From contig VXAY01002602.1 in assembly GCA_013399855.1 (NCBI GenBank), forward strand, positions 1 to 64,000: a DNA stretch of 64,000 nucleotides, written 5' to 3'. The notes under the pieces are model-generated. The model worked only from the letters and a program-made list of their open reading frames with translations. It was not told the DNA's origin and made no database searches. The stretch's first letter is position 1; each line of letters opens with the position of its first letter. Shown piece by piece: positions 36,630 to 48,500 of the stretch. The translations under genes and the position numbers were made by a program. Origin of the DNA: Oxyruncus cristatus (Eukaryota; Chordata; Aves; Passeriformes; Cotingidae).

Positions 36630-37250
36630 GTCTTCAGTCAAGCGACTGTCTTCCCATCTCCCCTGCAGGTCCTGCTGGCTCTTCTGGAAGAGCAAGAACC
36701 CTCCACAGAGGAGATATTTTGGTGTGGGGCCAGTGTGTGCACCTCAAGAGAGCTGAGAGAGGTCCTTGACAGTGGTGTGTAAGTAAACCTGCAAATCCAG
36801 CCTGCACAGCTCCTGGCAGTCATCTTGAAGGTGAATCCTCCTGACCTGGTGCCCTGCAGGGGCTCAGTGTGAATGGGAACCTGCAACAGCAGGGGACTAA
36901 AAATCATTCTCCTACTTATGAGCCAGAGTGCTGTGAATGCTGCTTATGTTGCCAGTAAGAGTGTTCAAAGCCTCACATGGAGCCCTTGGCATTGTAGGAC
37001 TTCCTCTGAAACATCCCTGCCAAGGTCCTCAATATAAACATATACAAGGAGTGAATGACCAGCCCACAGAAGATCAGAGGCAGAAGAAGATGGCAGAACT
37101 AAGACAGCAAGTGTGGTGAGCAGTCTGCCTACTCTGCGGGAATTGGCAGAGGCCAGGTACTGGAGGAGTGATAATCTCCTTGAAAACACTTTGTTTGGTG
37201 ACCTCCTTGAAAAATCCTTGTTTTCTGCCAACAACCTCTTGCTTCTGAAG
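36627..37250 (+). pseudogene. Broken RhoGAP-domain gene fragment (TAGAP/ARHGAP20 type)
   Basis: RhoGAP domains speed GTP hydrolysis by Rho GTPases. Exon A (about 36627-36830) reads PSPLQVLLALLEEQ, EPSTEEIFWCGAS, SRELREVLDSGV, stop, VNLQIQPAQLLAVILK. It ends at AAG followed by a GT donor. A 167-bp intron (36831-36997) ends in TTGTAG. Exon B starts DFL-stop-NIPAK and continues NIYKE-stop-M, then in another frame RQKKMAELRQ. After an insertion with a tandem duplicate, SANNLLLLK appears at 37223-37250. These blocks follow the order of TAGAP RhoGAP (GPSTEGIFRRAAN, LLAVVFKDFLRSIP, LFEEWM, NLLLLK) with a K/DFLR exon junction. The arginine finger (IFRR) is IFWC here. Stops lie at 36780-36782, 37007-37009 and 37052-37054. 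It keeps an intron, so it is a decayed gene duplicate and not a processed copy. The rest of the domain was not found. Confidence 0.82.
36831..36997 (+). other. Intron retained in the RhoGAP pseudogene
   Basis: Starts GTGAAT directly after the lysine codon of LLAVILK and ends TTGTAG directly before the codons for DFL. Joining the two exons restores the conserved K-DFL order in frame, which supports both splice sites. Confidence 0.75.
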
Positions 37251-39831
37251 GGTGGGGTTTTTGGGGAATGTGGAACAGAAAAACATTTCTTTCCTTGGAG
37301 CCCCTCCTGAATGCATTGGAAGTTTCTCTGGGAATGGACTTTTGCCAGAGGGCAAGGCAGAAGATATCAGTATGTCAGGAAAGATAGTCCCACCTGCTGT
37401 GGACCTTTCTTTTCTCTTGAAAAGTAGAGGCAGGAGCACTGGCCATAGGACAGACTTTGACTGTCAAACATCAATGTACATAAATCCCCTGTGATAACAC
37501 CAATATATTACATACCCTACTAGACTTTCAAGGACTTGATCCTGAAATTAACATTCTGCATGAGTTAGTCCATATGACCAGTAACTAGTGCCCTGTACAC
37601 ATGTGGATTGGCTTTTTTTCCTCCAAATATGATTGAAAAGATATTCTGTGGCAAAAAATATGGATGCATATTAATTGTTTCAGAGGTCACAAAGAAGTCT
37701 ATTAGGTTGTTTTCAGTATTTTTTTCTTTTCTTCCAAAACTATCTTCCACTTTCTTTAGAGCAAGGCTACCAGTTTCATCATTGAACTGTGTCTGCACTA
37801 CAGTGCTCATTGTAATTACAATGTCTTGAAGAAATAAATAACAGCTGTATCAGGAGATCAGCAAACTGCTCTTCAAACAGGTTCTGTGGCAATTCCATTG
37901 GCATACCAAATTTTGACAGAAATATTTCATATATTGTCCTGGCTAAAGAATGAAGCTGCTGATGATGGTTTAGTTACAGAACAGGAGTGTGAGGGACACT
38001 AACTTCCTTTTGACCTTGGAACCTCAAGATCAAAGTCTAGACCTTTCTTTTTTGAAGCCTTGACAGAATATTATTCACATCCTTACATTGATTCTGTAGT
38101 TCTAGGACTGTTTATTTAAAGGAAGACTTCATTTTTAAATAAACATGAACCCAATAACTTATTTGTCATTCTCTATTTCCCTTTCCACAGTTCTCTGGAG
38201 AAAAAAAACAAACAAAAACCCAATTTTATTTTCAGTACTTGTTTTACTTGAGATTGAAAGAGAATGATACAACAAACCCATGGGGACTGGTAGTTCATTG
38301 GTTGTCTTTTTCAGGGAAAAGTAAAGCCATTTTTGTTATGAGAAGTGTCTAGCCTTGACTTAGCTACTTTGTAAATATTTTTTCTCAGTTACAAGGAGTC
38401 ATCAGGATTGTTCTCACACACTTATTTTAAAATTTTAAAGGCAAACAAATTGGTAGTAACGTGTGCACTTGTATCATGGCTTTTATTTATCCCGACTGAG
38501 GAACTGAACAAAGTACAAAACCTTCTCTTTCACTTCATAATCATTGTTTTCTTACTTCAGAAATCATGATATGCAGTGAAGTGAAGGGAAGGTGCTGATG
38601 TAACCCTGGACTTGCTCTGGGATTGAGATGAGACAATCAAAGTTTAGAGTTCAAAAGTGCCACATATCCATAAGTAATGGCCTGCCCATAGATGACTTTG
38701 AACGTCAGACTAGTGACTTGGAAACAGAAACTCTGTTTAAACCATAGTAGACATGCATAATGCTCCTTGACTTGACATGCTGTACAGTGTCTTTTACCAC
38801 TTGCAACTTGCTTCAGAGTGAATGGGTTTTCTCTCTGTGATTTGGTATAAATCTGAAGATGCCACTACAAATGTAATAAAAGATTGGTAATAAGATTCCC
38901 AGACTGTGTCTACCAGCTGCAAACTGAATGGGGGATTGATGTTTAATACTGTTGAATATTGAAATGTTTTATTTGCCCCTAGATAAAACAAAATTAAAAA
39001 AAAAAAAGACAAAAAACCCAAACAACACAAACTGAAAACCAACAAATGAAGAAACAAAAAACAAAATCCCAAAATAAGTAAAGACAATCAAAGAAAGAGA
39101 TGAAGAGAGGGAGAACTAGCTTCATTTCTGAAAGACTCAAACCAGAAACACTGGTGGCAGCAATGACAGATTGTGAGATTGTGAAAGAAGTGGTATGATC
39201 TGAGCTTCTACAAAAACATCTCCCTTTGGGCATTACATTTATATGCATGAACACTATTTTATTTTCAGAAGCAGACAGGTGTCTAATAGAATGTTTTAAT
39301 AATTTCTAAGAATGTGAATCCTGCAGCTGATTGAAAGTAGAACCTTTTACACTGCTAGCATTGTAACATGCCAGTAAAATCAATATAAAATGTGAATTTT
39401 ATAAATACAGGAGTGATTATGAAAGTATTTGAACAAGATCCCAATACTAAGAAAACTATGGAAAATAAATCTGGTGCAAATAAACATGAAGAAAACTGTG
39501 ACCATTTAAAGCATTCTCTCCATGTTTTACTTTTCATACAGATAAATTTGCAACACACATAACATACAATTTTGGACTAATTGTTGATTTGCAGAACTGT
39601 CATTTCTACAGGTCATGAATGTTGATATCTCTCAAAAAACTATATATGAGGAAAACTACAGTTGTGATCTTGCATTTTTTCCAAAAAATTAGTACCTTTA
39701 ACATGACTCATCAAAATAGCAGACATCTTATCTACTAGTTTTTTTCTATATTATTTTTTGCTGTTGTAAGGAAAACAAACAGGTCTGAGAAATGACTGAT
39801 GAGCAGCAGAAACAGAAAAAATTATCATGTT
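37251..39831. other. Unique DNA, no gene seen
   Basis: GC falls back to desert level after about 37.5 kb. A-rich low complexity occurs at 38995-39065. I looked for the remaining RhoGAP exons here and did not see them. Confidence 0.5.
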
Positions 39832-40140
39832 CATAGAATCATAAAAACAGAGAGTGGGTTGGAAGAGACCTTTAAAGATTTCTAGTTCTAATCTCCCTCC
39901 CTGGATGGGAAGACACCTTCCACCAGACCAAGTCACTCGAAGACCCATCCAACCTGGCCTTGAACACTTCCAGTGATGGGACATCCACAGCTTCTCTGGG
40001 CAACCTGTTCCAGTGCCTCACCACCCTCACAGTAAAGAATTTCTTCCTAATATCTAATCTCAATCTCCCCTCTTTAAGTTTAAAGCAATTCCCCAAGCTA
40101 TCACTGCATGCCCTGGTAAAATATCACTCTCTACTCTCAG
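39832..40140 (-). mobile_element. CR1 LINE 3'-end fragment
   Basis: Plus-strand text is the reverse complement of CR1: CATAGAATCATAAAAACAGA, GGGTTGGAAGAGACCTTTAA, CATCCAACCTGGCCTTGAAC, GTTCCAGTGCCTCACCACCC and AATTTCTTCCTAATATCTAA. About 310 bp remain, 5'-truncated. It belongs to a subfamily close to the one at 9.5 kb. Confidence 0.93.
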
Positions 40141-43100
40141 ACTGTTCACACCATTCAGAGAGGAAAGACGTCTTCCTCTTTTCTTGTTTCACTAGAGTCA
40201 CTATTGCATGTGATGTAATATTTCTACTATTGCTCATGATGTGACATCTGTTCCAAAATACTTTTTCAAGTTCAAAGACAAGCATATGAATGCAATGGTC
40301 TAGTATGATTGCATATCTAGCAAGTATTGGCCTTACTTCACTATTTGCTGCTACAAAAAGTTATGTAGATGCATATTTATACAAATACACAGAAACAGAC
40401 ACAAGCATAATATACATATTAATTAGAAATATTCAGAATAATTGGAGAAAAAATAAATAAAACATCATAGACTAGGGTAGTTTCAATTAGTAGCTTCACA
40501 AAATGTGAAAAGTGCAGCTCTATCACCTAGTTGAGCAAGCTCTCAAAGATCCCAAGGGTCAAGTTTGTTCACTGGATGGTTTTCTAAGGTTTAGATTGTA
40601 TTTGGCAGTTTAGCAATCAGAAATTGATCCCTAACACTCTTTCCAGCGTGTTTTGGACCGGAAGAATCAAGTTGCTGCAAGTAAATAGAGATATATCTTC
40701 AGACATACTTGGAAAAGTCTATATAGCCTCTTTCTTCCATGTACCTGGCCTAGCTAAGGCTATTACTGACTATTGATTCCTTTCATAAGCAGTACATTTC
40801 ATCAAAATCATCCCCACACATGAAATTGGTACAACATATGAGGAACATTCATTGTGCAGTCTATTATTGTTCCAGCTCAGTGAACCATCAAGAATGAAGC
40901 GAATCACCGAAGCAAAGTGAATTGAACTGCAAAATCCTGAAATTATAAAAAAAAAATGAAAGTATACTTAGGGTGAGAATTTTTTTTAAAATTTTTTTTT
41001 TGTAGAAGTCTTCTTTTTTCTAATGGCTCTAATGGCAAATAGTTTTTCTGCATTTTCCTCACGTTTGCCTTATCTTCATATTTTTAACTTCTGGATTGCT
41101 CGCATATTTAGGACTCTCTCCAAATCCTATTAGAGAGTGTCTGCTCTGTTTTGATGCATGCAGTGTTGCAAAACAGATTCTCCTGATTATCAGTAACAGG
41201 TAGGATGGGAAAGGACATGTCTGCGCTCACTATGGGGAGTTGACTGCCAATGTTGAGGCTGGAGGCTCCCTGAGGGAGAGGGTTCTCCCCATGAGCTTTG
41301 CCAGGGGCCCAGACTGGCAGTCATGGCTGTCCCACCACCACAGATAAGAGTAGGGCATCTGGGGAGTACCAGGGCAGCCCTAGTTCTGGGAATTGTGAGC
41401 CTTCATGGGGATGGCGACAGACCAAATCCAGGCCAGGACATGGGCCTACCAGTCGGAGATCAGGATGATGGCTGAGCAAAGGAATGTCTGTGACAGGGTA
41501 GGGGTGAGAGTTCAGGTGGGCAATGTGCACAGAAGCTTCAACTTGAAGGCATCTCCCACAGTAGGAGATGACAGCCTCTCTGAGGCTCCCTAGAAGAGAT
41601 ATTTGGGAAAGTACTCAGTGAAACACCTTCTATTGCTTTCTGTCAAGTTGATCAGCAACACTCGCTAGTCTGGTGCTGAACCCAAACAACTGTACTCTGG
41701 GGAGGAAGGGACTCAGGGCCATGACACTGACCCACATTTCTAGCAAAATTAAACCATCAGGTTTTTACAAGTAGGCTGACCAAAGAGCAACTGAAATCAG
41801 AATTTCCAGATGATCGAGTCAGTTTAAGAGGACTGCAGCCTCTGATGGCTGCATTAAAAAAGAAAACCTTCCAACGCAGTAAAAGCTTAAATAATATATA
41901 AACTCCACAGCATCAAATATGTAAATACATAAAACTCTATTTAGCACTCACCACAAGCTAATTTAGAACAATTTACCATAAAGCTGATAAACAAGGTCAA
42001 AAGAAATTTACGAAGGACTTGAATGTGAACTGCAAGCCATGTATATGACTGGAAAGGTGAAACAAACCACCTGAGGTATCAGGTGTAGCTAACAGATCAA
42101 AGAAGATGCCACGTAAAACGAGATAACAGAAATAATCTCTGGCATGATGAAAGAAGTGTTCAGAGAAAGTAATAGATATGCTTGCTACACGTGAAACAAG
42201 GATGAGCGATGTGGAAGGATTTTTCTAAAAAGACCCTCACTTTCTCATTTCCAATGCTCAAAAAAATGTGTGGATGCCAGGAATTTCTTATGCATTGTAA
42301 AGGTGAAAAAAGTGCTTGTGTTACTAACAAAAATCTCAGAGGCAGAGTTTAAATCAGTGTCCAAAGGCTATAAGTGTAGAATAGTAGTATAGAAACTGTG
42401 AATGTCACGAAGAGAAGCATGTTGGAAAAAAATCTGAACTCGGGGTGCTTTGTCTAAGATGGGACAGATAGTATCATCTGTGCAATCTAGAGATGCCATA
42501 GATGAACTCACAAAACTGAAGCTGAACAAAGGGCAAAAAGGCCATGCAGAACACTGTAAAAACCCTACCATCAGTAGTTTCAGGAAAGAAAAAGGGAAAA
42601 AATCATCCTCTGTGTGGCAATCTGAATCAAAAGCAATCAGGAAATGCAAGTACTTACCAATCACTAAAGTGCGGTTGAACAGTGAAAAAGAACTTTTGGC
42701 AGGTAAATGCTTCAGCCTCATCTACAAGAACTTAGTAACCTCGCATCAGGCACTTCCATCCTTCCTCAATGCTAAGCATCTTTCACCACTACAAATAAAG
42801 CATGATTCTTTGTAGGTCAGAATGGCAGAATGGGAACCTGAATGATTTGTGATGCTGAAACAAAGAGCACTTTATCGTAGTCACCGGTGGAAATACTGTT
42901 CAAGTAATCATGGTTTGTTACAAGAAAAATCAAGTGAGATGAAATTGATCAGATTTAAATGTCAGCTTTTCAAAGTCAGATGGCTATTGTTAGTGACTTA
43001 CTGGAGCTGTCTTTACAGATGCTATAGAAAAGCAGGCGTCTCCAGAGGGTGATTCTTTCAACTATTTTAGAGACTGATGTTAGAGCGGATTTATTACTCT

Positions 43101-44299
43101 GTGATAATGCCAATTCTTCTTCATTGACTCTAGAAGGAAACTGTGTGATGACCGTAGACTAAAATTAATGACTTTTAGATGCTCTAAACTTAGTGAGATG
43201 AATCCTTCATTAGATTAGCCAATTAAAAGAATAGGAAATTTGTCCTCCACCTCTGCACATAAGACGAGTAAATGGATTAGCCAGACAATCACTAAGTGAA
43301 AACAACAAAATCTTCAGAGAAGGTCTTTGAAAAGAAATGTGTCGCTTTTCTTAAGAAGTCATGAAAAATTAAGATTTTTGTTTTTCTACATGTCTTCTAA
43401 AAGCTTTCAAAGCTCTCTTTTTTTTTTTTTTTTCTTTTTATTTGTCCTTTTTTGTTTTGTTTTGGGGGTTGGTGGGGACAACATTTCTCCCGTGAACTTA
43501 CGATGCTTTACATGTGGCAATGGTATTGATACTAACACTATTGCTCATTCAAGAATTAGCTTTTGCCCTGGTCACAGAATTTAAAGGTGGTGCAAGAAGA
43601 TTGTCTAGATGTTTGAATGCATATATTTCTGTATTTGTCTGTTTGTAGTAATGTTTTTAGTTGGTTTATCAATTCAGAGCAAATCTGACAATGTTTTTCT
43701 CTTATATTTATATAGCTAAATTTAAAAAAAAAAAAAGCTAGAATTCAATACCTTTCTACAAAACCAGTTGACCCTGACTCGTATGTACAGTGTCAATAAA
43801 GAACCTTATAAAGAGCAGATCTGTGTAACAGGGAGATCTAGTTGGAGCAATGCAAACCGGAGCCTTTGGGAGAGCTAATATTTAACTAATCAGAGATCCA
43901 ATACTGGAACTTATTCCCAGAAGCTTCTTTTAATTACAAGTATAGACCTGAAGTTACTACTCGTTCTATGAAATGAAACATCTGTTGGAGGAGAGGCCTA
44001 AATAAGTGCTTTTAGTGACAGAAAACTTTTAACACAAACTTTAAAAGCTAGAAAGTAACAGGATATAAGCCTTCAAATATTCTTTTTCTCATAGTACTGC
44101 TTGGTTTATTTGATGACTGATCATGTTTTCTACACACATCTTAGGCTTATTTGGTTTATTAGCCTTTCTCACTTTCAGTGAAAGTCTAATAAAAAATAAA
44201 TATGCTTTGGTAATAATATGGTGTAACTTTATTTGCACCTCACATTTTTGTTCACAGTGAGATGTATTTTATCTGAATAGTCACTCAGATTTCAGATGG
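40141..44299. other. Mostly AT-rich unique DNA, small GC-richer patch
   Basis: A GC-richer patch at about 41170-41600 holds overlapping 62-69 codon frames on both strands and no recognised domain. At 42368-42815 a 121-codon plus frame and a 117-codon minus frame overlap. Neither is recognised, and the plus peptide is lysine/serine-rich low complexity. A 16-T run lies at 43418-43433. Confidence 0.45.
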
Positions 44300-44468
44300 G
44301 ACAAACTGTTTTAAAGCTCCATAATTTTCATCCACAGATCTCAAAATACTTTTCAAGGAATAAAATCATTATCAGTTTGGCTAAACTTTTCACTGAGAGT
44401 TTATGTGAGTTGTCCAGAATTATTAATACCAGCAACGACATCAATGGCAGCTCAGTAAAAGTAAATCC
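44300..44468 (+). mobile_element. Ancient MIR/CR1-type amniote repeat relic
   Basis: Weak but ordered similarity to the widespread old amniote repeat pattern: TTTTCATCCACAGATCTCAA, ACTTTTCAAGGA, a GGCTAAACTTTTCACTGAGA block in place of GGGGAAACTGAGGCACAGAG, GTGAGTTGTCCAGAAT, then CATCAATGGCAGCTCAG. It gives rise to the 101-codon frame at 44296-44601, which is therefore unlikely to be a gene. The family name is uncertain. Confidence 0.45.
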
Positions 44469-45416
44469 ACTGGTAGAAACACACTGGAGTACATATGATC
44501 TATTCAGTGACTGTCTGTATCAGAAATGCCAGGAGTGTCTTGCTATGGATGTGTCTAAGAATACATCTGTGCATGTGTATGAAGGCTGTATAGTACAGTA
44601 ATAAATAAATATTATGCATGCATAACATTAATTGCCATCTTGTAAGTAATTTCAGACAGACATACATTGAAGCCTTTTTGTGGATTTTAGTCTGCTCTTG
44701 TGGGTTTTATTCAAACCCTTAGCATATGCTGCACACAGCGGTTTTTTTGAAGCATAGTGTGCTAGAGTTAGTGCTAAAGCTTCTTACAAAACAAAGAATC
44801 AAACCAGAAATGCCTAGGGAGAGGAACAACAGCCAGAAGGTGAGACAAAGACAGAACATGAGAAGTAATCTCAGCTGGCAGGTCCAGCCAGCCACAACAG
44901 AGTGATAGTGTGGAAATTTGTTGAGAGACATTTTCAGGACACCACTGTCCACACAGAAAACAGGGTACATATTATGCAGTTCAAAGCACAGACCTCTACA
45001 TTACTGCTGCTCTCAAATGCCAGTGCATGGCAGAAACAGTTTGCCGTCATACAATTTATGCTTCTATCTAAACAGTAGCCAGCCATTTTTATATACTTAA
45101 AATTGGCTGAAAGGGATGTGCTTTTAAACGTTTTCAAAATAGTAAATAAATCTAGCATTCTAGTTAGTGACATAAGTTACCGCAATTTGTTTGACGTGAG
45201 CTTTCAAGAGTGAGATGTTTTCACAGTAATATTTTCATTTGCCCAAGTGGAGGCTGTATCAAAAGCAAACCAAACTGAGTGAGGAATAACTGATAGCTGA
45301 TTTCAGCAGTGATGTTGTGCATATGTCATTGTTCAGAATTTCAAGAAGCTGCTGGACCAAACTGTACTTGGATCTACTTCAATTTGCAAAGGTGTATGTA
45401 CTTATTCAGTGCACTT
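44469..45416. other. Unique DNA, no gene seen
   Basis: Overlapping short frames on both strands around 44719-45173, no domain recognised. Confidence 0.5.
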
Positions 45417-45512
45417 TGGCCCACATCCTAAAGGCAGATTGGGGGCCTACATTCATTGAAAGAAATGGAAGCTAGATGCACAAATACCTTTGAGAACCTA
45501 GCCTTGTCTAAT
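45417..45512. mobile_element. Relic of an old palindromic MITE-like repeat
   Basis: Short block with the order GGCCCACATCC, GGCCTACATTCATTGAA, AATGGAAGCTAG, CAAATACCTTTGAGAACCTA. It resembles old amniote palindromic elements whose two arms read GGxGCCTAAxTxCCATTGA and its complement. The central ATTGAAAGAAATGGAAG keeps imperfect inverted symmetry. Identification is from pattern memory only. Confidence 0.4.
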
Positions 45513-48500
45513 TATATCCTATGAAAACCCTGAAGTTACAACCAAACTAGAGGACTGAACAATGCCAGGCAACATTCCCAGGTACTGAAACAGTTTATAC
45601 TGTTAAATTTTTAATGTAGCTACTGGCATGATTTTATCTTGTGCCAAAAGATTCTTGGCTGTGGCGCATGAGTTTGCATGGAAGTGGGATCATTCCCAGT
45701 ATATAGTTTGAATACATGCACTTTGTTCAGTTATGCAAGAGTTTATTAGTGGGGTCATAGTGTCTTTCAAACCAATCATCCACAGAGCCAGAAAGAGTAG
45801 TCCTGCACATGTTTCACAGACACAGCCTGAACAGCTCTGGGAGACTTAAAAAGCAAGAATGACAGGAAAGCAAGAAAGACTGGGAAAAATCATATGCACC
45901 CCACGGTAAATCTTTAGTGGCAACATACAAATCCACTCAAGTTCATTATTTAGTTTGAAATGACCATCCGCTACCTTACAGACACTTGGGTGATAACAAT
46001 GGAAGTGAGTGTGCACTTCATGAGGGCACTGAAACATGGTGATATATTTTGGTAACAACAGGGTCAGGGGGAATGCCACACAATACTATGCATGGCAAAA
46101 TCTTTTTGGACAAGTTAGTTGCACTGCTGAATCTTACTGACTATTCTGTGTACAAATGCTGTGATACACAATAGAAAACATGTCTCATAGTAAAAATGTC
46201 TGAAAATAATAATTCATATTATCCATGTACATCATCTGTAATGGCAAAAAACAGTCCATGTTGGTTTGATTTTTTTCCTCTTCGTATCCCAGTACTAAAA
46301 TAGACACTATTAAAACCTGTTCTTTTCTCTTGAAGTACCCTGAAGAATATAAACTTTATGTCATTTTTCTAGGGGTTTTATAGCATGTTCTTTTGTATTG
46401 CTTTGATCATTTGCCATATGATGAACTTAAAAACAGTTTTATCTTTTACATTTATACAAAACATTTATGAGGAAGGAGTTTATGCCTTTGTGATAACTGG
46501 CTTTACAAATCGTTTTCTCAATGTACCACTGTAGGAATCTGCTGTTCCACCATTTATATGCTGTTGTCTGCTTAACAGATTTTCTATTGTCTTCTGTCCT
46601 TTGCCAAGAATAAGAGGTAATACAAAATACCAATGTTGAAACAAAAAAAAAAGCTTTTATGTCCAATTGTTATCCTCCAGATTCCAGGAGAAGTCATTTA
46701 ACTTTCTGTGTTTAATGTGGTGATGACCCAGGAGCTTGGTGAGCCTGGCAGCCTTGGCAGGCAGCCTTGACAGCTTGTCAAGCCTGAGGCTACTGCATGT
46801 TGTCTTTCCTCTCAATAATTAATAATTAATTAGAAGCCATGTTTTTTTAATGATGGGCTGATTTAAATGTACTGGTTTTGGGTGGTTTGTATTTTTTTAA
46901 AACATTTATTTTTTGAAAGCAGGAAAGACAAGTGGGAGGAATGATGTACATGCCTTCAAACAAGTCAGACAAAATCACTGGAGGAATGAAGGCCTACCAT
47001 ACACATACACTTGTCTGCATATATAAGAATGCATTTGCACAGAATGAATCTAGTCCCTACTGGCCAAACACAAGTGACTAAACACTTTTTTGCAAGCCCA
47101 GAAAACCAAACACAGCCTGAAGCACCTCATTTATGGTTTTCCCATGCATACAAAGTACAAATCCCAAAGTTGGTGGTTTGTTTGTTTTTTTTCCCCTTAA
47201 TCATATGGTACATTCTGTGGAAAGTAGGAAAATTATGGCCCTAATTTTCAAAGACACTACAAGGAACCACAGAACAGAGGAGAGAAAAGAAAAGCATGAT
47301 CTTGTTAATTGATTTGATTTCAGTTTTCTCCTGGTATGTTTCATTTCTATGCAGAGGTCAAAGTTCAGTGAAGGTTCCTGATGTTGCTAAACTACAGTCC
47401 ACAATTGCCTCTTGAAGTAGAATCTCCAGCCTTAAATTGAACATCTGTGTTGCCCACCTAGCACCTAAATAACACCTTTCAGAACAAGAGGCGAGTCAAA
47501 ATATTCTCAACAGGAAAATCCTGGGGGAAGCTCTAGTTGAAGTCCCTTTCTTTGTAGAAATTAGATGCTTTGTTGCCAAACCTGTCTCCCTATATTCATG
47601 ACTCAGAAAATGATCCTACAGAGGGATATCTGTATATTTCACCAAGACACAGTGTCAGCTTGGTTTTCAGGAACAGTCCATCCACAGAGAAACAGAGGTT
47701 CTCCAGGGTTGTTATTGTTCCCTTGTGTGTGGATGATAAAATACCAACAGAGGAGAAGTGATTTCACACTATGCATAACAGCAGCATGACAGCTCCATAC
47801 CCAGCTGCAGTCCTTGTTATACTAAGCCTTCCTGAGTAAAATTCTTTTCAGTCCACTAAATGTAATTCTGTTTCTATTATTCTTGGGAAAAAATAAAAAT
47901 AATTGATATTAATATTAACTTTCAGGTACCAATATTTTTTAGTAACTATTTAACATTTTTGGAAGTTCTGCTTAACCGATATTAATTCATAGCACTACAT
48001 ACACACACATCCTCTTCCACACCTTCAGATCTGGCAACAGTGTCAGCAATATCTACCTAAAGGGTGACCCAGCAACAAACAGAGGCATTCCCACAAATTT
48101 ATAGACTGTAACTTGAGAATAGTTGTGTTAATCATCAGAGGATGTTCTAACATAGAAGTTAAACATGGGAATAGAAGTATTGTCTTTTAGGTTATTTTGA
48201 TTCTTCTCTTACTATTGCTAAGTGTAAACATCAGATTAGGATGGTGTGGGAGTTGTGATCTCTTAGTTCTTTGGAGAGACATCCTACAAAAAGAGTAAAA
48301 TGTATCTGCACAAAAGTATTATCTACTTTTTCTCATTATTTGAATTCAGTTGTTGAAGTTGAATTCCTTTTGGGGACAAACACTGAGTTGATGAATTGAG
48401 ATTTCTGAGAAAATTAATTCCTCGTAAGACCATCTAGCTTGTTTGCCATTTCATGTGGAAATAAATCTCAAGATCTATCTGAACTCCAGTGTTCTTTCCT

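Noticed and set aside
42368..42815. Overlapping 121-codon plus and 117-codon minus frames
   Set aside because: No recognisable domain and no paired splice sites; overlap on opposite strands suggests chance.
44296..44601. 101-codon frame starting right after a TTTCAG
   Set aside because: Coincides with a likely ancient MIR/CR1-type repeat relic.
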